Source of the DNA: Bacillota bacterium
GTDB taxonomy: Bacteria > Bacillota > Bacilli > Alicyclobacillales > SLC66
Direction: 5' to 3'
DNA: 10,215 nucleotides
Assembly: GCA_021821225.1 (NCBI GenBank)
Contig: JAKACR010000079.1
Location: forward strand, 1 to 10,215
The translations under genes and the position numbers were made by a program. A model generated the notes under the pieces. That model saw only the letters and a program-made list of their open reading frames with translations. It searched no databases and was not told the DNA's origin. This document shows, piece after piece, positions 7,113-10,215 of the stretch (the stretch's first letter is position 1; every line of letters begins with the position of its first letter).

Positions 7113-7126
7113 AGAGGCGGGTTGTT
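7099..7126 (+). terminator. Terminator-like hairpin before the yceD promoter
   Basis: AACAACCTGC (7099-7108) pairs with GCGGGTTGTT (7117-7126) over 10 bp, including one G-U wobble, with an 8-nt loop. Only a short T-run follows (GTTGTTTG), so strength is uncertain. Its right arm ends at the first base of the -35 box of the next promoter. It plausibly separates the rsmD-to-ylbL transcript from yceD-rpmF. Confidence 0.45.
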
Positions 7127-7154
7127 TGACACCGGAAGTCGCACTTTGTATACT
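7126..7154 (+). promoter_or_regulatory. Sigma-A promoter for yceD-rpmF
   Basis: A perfect TTGACA (7126-7131) and TATACT (7149-7154, 5/6) are separated by the ideal 17 bp. It is the best promoter match in the window and lies 32 bp before the chosen yceD start. Transcription should begin near 7161, giving a short leader. Confidence 0.85.
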
Positions 7155-7186
7155 AGCGAGTGTTGTGAACGGAGTTGAATTTATCC

Positions 7187-7696
7187 GTGAAGGTTTTATG
7201 GGTTGATGCAGAGCGGCCCGGCGGTACGGAGATCGACGGGTGGGTGTTTCACGCCAGTTCTCTCTTGCGCCGCATGGATGTAAAGCGGGTCGGACCCCTG
7301 CACATCAGGGGCCGCGCAACAGCTTCACGGGGCATGTGCGAAGTGGCGGGCCGCGTCCGCACGGAGATCGTGTACCGTTGCGCCCGTTGTCTGACCTCGG
7401 TGGAAGATCTGTTGGAAGTGCCGCTTCAGGAGGTTTTCTCGCGACTTCCTCTGACGTTCGAACAGGAAGAAGCAGATGTGATATACGCTCCGGGAGATGC
7501 CGTTGAACTGGACGCTTGCGCTTTTCAGGCCCTCTTCCTCGGCATGCGCTTGCAGGTTTTGTGCGCGCCGCAGTGCAAGGGGCTCTGCCCTGTTTGTGGA
7601 TTGGATCGTAATACGGCGTCGTGCGACTGTGACACGGAACGCATCGACCCGCGTTGGGAGGCGCTCGGTGACGCCATGGCGCGCGGCAAGCCGTGA
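7187..7696 (+). CDS. yceD: YceD family (DUF177) protein, cysteine-rich
   Basis: The product, 169 residues from the chosen start, belongs to the DUF177/YceD family (YlbN in B. subtilis), almost always encoded just before rpmF. The family has been linked to 23S rRNA or large-subunit maturation; its exact activity is not settled here. Visible marks are CARC (Cys65, Cys68), then CAPQCKGLCPVC (Cys126, 130, 134, 137), a CDC pair (146, 148) and the terminal IDPRWEAL motif. The cysteines suggest zinc binding. The start is uncertain: GTG 7187 has GGAG (7171-7174) 12 nt upstream, while the in-frame TTG at 7175 directly abuts that GGAG, so GTG is preferred. A strong promoter lies just upstream. It is followed after 70 bp by rpmF. 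Confidence 0.88.
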   Translation: MKVLWVDAERPGGTEIDGWVFHASSLLRRMDVKRVGPLHIRGRATASRGMCEVAGRVRTEIVYRCARCLTSVEDLLEVPLQEVFSRLPLTFEQEEADVIYAPGDAVELDACAFQALFLGMRLQVLCAPQCKGLCPVCGLDRNTASCDCDTERIDPRWEALGDAMARGKP

Positions 7697-7766
7697 AACG
7701 GTCCTATTGCACGCCCGGTCTTCCTTTCACCTCTAAAACAAGTGGTTTGACGAAGGAGTGTTTCAG

Positions 7767-7943
7767 ATGGCCGTACCGCAGCACAGAACATCTAAAACGA
7801 GAAAACGCAAGCGACGCACGCATTTCAAACTCGACGCACCCGGCATGGTGCCGTGTCCGCAGTGTTCGGAACTGAAGCTTTCTCATCGCGTGTGCCCATA
7901 TTGCGGGACGTACAATCGCAAACAGGTCGTCGAACGCGCGTAG
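7767..7943 (+). CDS. rpmF: 50S ribosomal protein L32 (zinc-ribbon form)
   Basis: The 58-residue protein begins [17 protein letters not shown], the characteristic L32p opening. It carries a complete four-cysteine zinc ribbon (Cys30, Cys33, Cys43, Cys46) in CPQC and CPYC, so it is the zinc-containing C+ form rather than the cysteine-free paralogue made under zinc starvation in some Bacilli. It is a structural component of the large ribosomal subunit. The ATG at 7767 has an excellent AAGGAG (7753-7758) with an 8-nt spacer; the in-frame GTG at 7758 is part of that site. It is probably cotranscribed with yceD from the promoter at 7126-7154. Structured sequence and a terminator-like hairpin follow. 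Confidence 0.97.
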   Translation: MAVPQHRTSKTRKRKRRTHFKLDAPGMVPCPQCSELKLSHRVCPYCGTYNRKQVVERA

Positions 7944-7952
7944 AGATCGGGA

Positions 7953-8002
7953 GGTTGTCCGAAAAGGGGAGATTCGGGTGATCGCCCGTTTTTCGGGCGG
8001 CC
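7953..8002. repeat. Structured intergenic repeat after rpmF, related to the 6960-7102 arms
   Basis: GGTTGTCCGAAAAG (7953-7966) matches 13 of 14 bases of the reverse complement of 7092-7105. Positions 7953-7965 can pair with 7990-8002 over 13 bp with three G-U wobbles. The enclosed part holds a smaller hairpin, CGGGT-GATC-GCCCG (7975-7988), followed by five T (7989-7993). The smaller hairpin plus its T-run resembles a terminator for rpmF. Confidence 0.45.
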
Positions 8003-8025
8003 GGTCGCGGTTGGCGATGGAGATG

Positions 8026-8053
8026 CAGGCGCCGCAGCCCATTGCGGCGCCTG
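8026..8053 (+). terminator. Terminator-like hairpin between rpmF and fapR
   Basis: A perfect 11-bp inverted repeat (CAGGCGCCGCA 8026-8036 with 8043-8053) has a 6-nt loop and is followed by TTGGTTATT, a modest T-rich tail. It likely ends the yceD-rpmF transcript before fapR. Confidence 0.55.
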
Positions 8054-8093
8054 TTGGTTATTGCATAATATCAGTATATGAGTCTGATCAGAC
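8054..8093 (+). promoter_or_regulatory. AT-rich fapR control region with a perfect 12-bp palindrome
   Basis: This is the only AT-rich stretch ahead of fapR. TTGGTT (8054-8059) with TATGAG (8077-8082, 17 bp) or TATATG (8075-8080, 15 bp) are weak promoter candidates. Directly on the -10 side lies GTCTGATCAGAC (8082-8093), a perfect palindrome in operator position. It does not resemble the Bacillus FapR operator with TTAGTACC half-sites, and no such site is visible in the window. Confidence 0.35.
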
Positions 8094-8157
8094 GGTGGTG
8101 GAAAGGCGCTTGCAGCCATGTGATGCGACCCCGGCGTCCGACCGCGAGGTGCTCCAA

Positions 8158-8751
8158 GTGAGTGAGTCGACGAGAAGTCTCCGGCATCGCCGACTGGCGG
8201 AGATGTTGGAGAAGGAGCCGTTCCTGACAGATGAAGACATCGCCGGGCACTTCCACGTGAGCGTTCAGACCGTCCGTCTGGACAGAATGAAGCTCGGCAT
8301 ACCGGAACTGCGCGAACGCATGCGGTCGGTTGCGCGCCTTCATTATGAACACCTGCGCAGCCTGCGTCCGGATGAAGTGTTCGGCGACATTCTTGAACTG
8401 GACGTGGGATGCTCGGGCACATCCGTCTGGCGCGCGCAAAAAGAGCATGTGATCAGTCGCACCCAGGTGGTGCGTGGTCACTTTCTGTTTGCGCAGGCCA
8501 ATTCTCTGGCGGTTGCGGTGATCGATGCAAAGCAGGCCTTGACCGCGCGGGCGACCGTGCGGTTCATGAAGCCGGTCCGTTGCGGTGCGGCGTTGACGGC
8601 CAGGGCGCGCGTGCTGGGCGAGCGGCACGGGTATTCGCTGGTGGACGTCGTGATATGCGCAGGCGCGGACGACGTTTTTGCGGGTCGCTTCCTGCTTCAG
8701 AGCACAAGCGCGCCCGTGGACGGGGGGGCTGCAATTGAAGATTGCGATTGA
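8158..8751 (+). CDS. fapR: Fatty acid and phospholipid biosynthesis regulator FapR
   Basis: FapR represses fatty acid and phospholipid synthesis genes and is released from DNA by malonyl-CoA. The 197-residue product has an N-terminal helix-turn-helix (about 20-45, FLTDEDIAGHFHVSVQTVRLD), a linker helix (IPELRERMR) and a C-terminal hot-dog domain. The ligand-site segment RGHFLFAQANSLAVAVID is nearly identical to B. subtilis FapR, with Arg106 and Asn115 at equivalent numbers. The GTG at 8158 is chosen because it reproduces the family length and has GAGGTG (8146-8151) 6 nt upstream; the longer open frame back to 7978 runs through the rpmF-fapR gap and is not FapR-like. The 3' end overlaps plsX by 17 nt. 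FapR commonly controls its own operon, so fapR-plsX-fabD is presumably autoregulated. Confidence 0.95.
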   Translation: MSESTRSLRHRRLAEMLEKEPFLTDEDIAGHFHVSVQTVRLDRMKLGIPELRERMRSVARLHYEHLRSLRPDEVFGDILELDVGCSGTSVWRAQKEHVISRTQVVRGHFLFAQANSLAVAVIDAKQALTARATVRFMKPVRCGAALTARARVLGERHGYSLVDVVICAGADDVFAGRFLLQSTSAPVDGGAAIEDCD

Positions 8752-9730
8752 CGCCATGGGCGGCGATCTGGCGCCCCTGGCGGTGATGGAAGGGACTGTA
8801 CTGGCGGCGCGAGAGTATGTTCAGACAGAGTTTTTGCTGGTGGGGCGCGAGGGGGACCTGGCGAAGCAGGGGGTCGCATTGCCTGCCAACATCACGCTTT
8901 TGCATGCGGACGACGTGATAGAAACGGCGTCCGAGCCGGTCCGTTCGGTGCGCAGACAGCGCAATTCCTCACTGGTCGTGTGCACCGAACTCGTGCGCGA
9001 CGGCGTGGTGGACGGAATGGTATCCGCTGGCAATACGGGGGCGTTCATGGTCGCCGGATTGCTGAATGTCGGTCGCATGACCGGCATGGACCGCGCGGCT
9101 CTTGGCATCATCCTGCCCACGTTTGCGGGGCACGGGGTGTTGCTGCTCGATGCCGGGGCGAACACGGATTGCAATGAGACTCATCTGCTCCAGTTTGCAC
9201 GAATGGGCCAGGCGTATGTTCGCCTGACGCTTGATGTCGCACAGCCGCGGGTGGGGCTGCTGAACATCGGCAGTGAGCAGGGCAAGGGAAACGAGTTGTG
9301 CAAGGCCGCCCATCCACTGCTTTCCGCACAGATTCCGTCCTTTGTCGGCAATGTCGAAGCGCGCGAGATGCTCATGGGCGTGTGCGATGTGATCGTATGC
9401 GACGGGTTTGTGGGGAATGTGCTTGTAAAATTTTTCGAGGGTGTCGGACAGGGCCTGCTTTCCAGTCTCAAGTCGATCTTTTCCGCTTCCCCGCTCACCA
9501 AGTTGGCGTCGCTTCCGCTGGCGGGGGGGGTGCGTTCGTTTCGACAGAGGTTTGACTATGCGGAGTATGGGGGCGCCCCGTTTCTCGGCGTGCGCGGCGT
9601 GCTGGTGAAGGCCCACGGGTCCTCGACGCCGCGCGCCTTTTTGTCGGTGATCCGCCAGGCGCATCGCATGCACGAATCCGGTCTTGTCCGTGCGCTGGAA
9701 CAAGAGTTGTCCAAAGGGACACAGGGGTGA
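8735..9730 (+). CDS. plsX: Phosphate acyltransferase PlsX
   Basis: PlsX exchanges acyl-ACP and phosphate to give acyl-phosphate, the donor for PlsY in phosphatidic acid synthesis; it is a peripheral membrane enzyme. The 331-residue product opens KIAIDAMGGDLAP and carries SAGNTGAFMVAGL, NIGSEQGKGNE, CDGFVGNVLVK and KAHGSS, all hallmark PlsX segments. The TTG at 8735 is chosen because it gives the standard N-terminus; the run of seven G (8722-8728) 6 nt upstream can serve as ribosome binding site. It starts inside fapR, so the two are probably translationally coupled. A run of eight G (9523-9530) lies within the gene but leaves the frame intact. It stands close to fabD, as in the classical recG-fapR-plsX-fabD order of Bacilli, although recG is remote here. 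Confidence 0.96.
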   Translation: MKIAIDAMGGDLAPLAVMEGTVLAAREYVQTEFLLVGREGDLAKQGVALPANITLLHADDVIETASEPVRSVRRQRNSSLVVCTELVRDGVVDGMVSAGNTGAFMVAGLLNVGRMTGMDRAALGIILPTFAGHGVLLLDAGANTDCNETHLLQFARMGQAYVRLTLDVAQPRVGLLNIGSEQGKGNELCKAAHPLLSAQIPSFVGNVEAREMLMGVCDVIVCDGFVGNVLVKFFEGVGQGLLSSLKSIFSASPLTKLASLPLAGGVRSFRQRFDYAEYGGAPFLGVRGVLVKAHGSSTPRAFLSVIRQAHRMHESGLVRALEQELSKGTQG

Positions 9731-9735
9731 AAGAG

Positions 9736-10215
9736 ATGAAGACTGCGTACGTATTTCCGGGTCAGGGCGCGCAGTACGTGGGCATGGGACGGGCGTTGCG
9801 CGATGCGTTCCCGGTGGCGCGCGAGGCGATGGAGGAGGCCGACGATGCGCTTCGCCTGTCGTTAAGCAGGCTGTTTCTCGAAGGACCGGAGGACGAATTG
9901 CGCCTGACCTACTATACGCAACCCGCCATTTTGACGGTCAGCATCGCGTGCCTGCGGGTCCTGCGATCGCTCGTCATAGGACTGGAACCCGCCGTCGTGG
10001 CCGGGCACAGCCTCGGCGAGTACAGCGCGCTGGTGGCGGCCGGGGCGTTGTCTTTTTCCGACGCGCTGCGCCTTGTTCATTTGCGCGGCCGCCTGATGGA
10101 CGCGGCCGTTCCCGCCGGCCAGGGGAGCATGGCGGCCGTGTTGGGGGCGGATCAGGCGGCCCTGGAGCGGCTGTGCCAGGAGGTGTCCCAGGAAGGCGGC
10201 CCCGTGGAGGTGGCG
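9736..10215 (+). CDS. fabD: Malonyl-CoA:ACP transacylase FabD, 5' part
   Basis: The gene runs off the right edge after 160 codons. FabD moves malonyl from CoA to acyl carrier protein and so starts the elongation cycle of type II fatty acid synthesis in the cytosol. The opening VFPGQGAQYVGMG contains the oxyanion glutamine (Gln10). The nucleophile elbow GHSLGE places the catalytic serine at residue 92, the same number as in E. coli FabD. Arg117, in LRGRLM, matches the arginine that binds the malonyl carboxylate. The ATG at 9736 has GGGGTG (9724-9729) 6 nt upstream, overlapping the plsX stop. A GTG at 9727 in the same frame is less likely. The 5-bp gap to plsX indicates coupled expression under FapR. 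Confidence 0.95.
   Translation, partial: MKTAYVFPGQGAQYVGMGRALRDAFPVAREAMEEADDALRLSLSRLFLEGPEDELRLTYYTQPAILTVSIACLRVLRSLVIGLEPAVVAGHSLGEYSALVAAGALSFSDALRLVHLRGRLMDAAVPAGQGSMAAVLGADQAALERLCQEVSQEGGPVEVA

Noticed and set aside
7713..7740. Promoter between yceD and rpmF (TTGCAC upstream, TCTAAA downstream)
   Set aside because: Spacing is 19 bp and both boxes are weak; the promoter before yceD explains rpmF expression.
8041..8069. fapR promoter with TTGCGG as -35 and CATAAT as -10
   Set aside because: The -35 would lie inside the arm of the terminator-like hairpin and matches consensus poorly; I could not decide on a firm fapR promoter.
7978..8157. N-terminal extension of FapR by 60 residues
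   Set aside because: It runs through hairpins and the presumed promoter. FapR family length and the ribosome binding site support the GTG at 8158.
9495..9555. G8 run in plsX (9523-9530) as a frameshift
   Set aside because: The PlsX frame continues through it into the conserved KAHGSS region, so no disruption is present.

Overview
The window is a GC-rich (about 60% by eye) stretch of chromosomal housekeeping DNA in which every convincing protein gene lies on the + strand. The gene set (fatty acid kinase FakA, FapR, a zinc-ribbon L32p, DUF177/YceD, a YlbL-type PDZ-Lon protease) points to the Bacillota, class Bacilli. High GC, GTG/TTG starts and merged gene neighbourhoods suggest something near Alicyclobacillaceae. 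That placement is inference from gene content, not from a search.

Layout, left to right: the 3' part of fakA (1-755); recG (793-2877); a phosphatidylserine decarboxylase gene overlapping the recG end (2858-3709); a 298-bp non-coding gap with a strong terminator facing left and a candidate promoter facing right; rsmD (4008-4574), coaD (4561-5058), a patatin-like phospholipase gene of the ylbK type (5095-5922) and a ylbL/sepM-type protease gene (5882-6952), all tightly packed or overlapping; a second structured gap (6953-7186) with a 143-bp inverted-repeat element, a terminator-like hairpin and an excellent sigma-A promoter; yceD (7187-7696) and rpmF (7767-7943); a third structured gap (7944-8157); then fapR (8158-8751), plsX (8735-9730) and the 5' part of fabD (9736 to the window end).

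In Bacillus subtilis, recG directly precedes fapR-plsX-fabD, and rsmD-coaD-ylbJ-ylbK-ylbL-ylbM-ylbN-rpmF is a separate locus. Here the second block sits inside the first, with ylbJ and ylbM absent and psd added. Many genes share a membrane-lipid theme. FakA makes acyl-phosphate from free fatty acids, PlsX makes it from acyl-ACP, FabD charges ACP with malonate, FapR senses malonyl-CoA and represses the pathway, and Psd makes phosphatidylethanolamine. CoaD supplies CoA, and the patatin-like protein may hydrolyse lipids.

The coding part looks ordinary. The less explained material is in the three gaps: a MITE-like inverted repeat with a possible internal promoter and leader peptide, a related sequence downstream of rpmF, a terminator pointing leftwards with no recognised gene feeding it, and a perfect 12-bp palindrome upstream of fapR.
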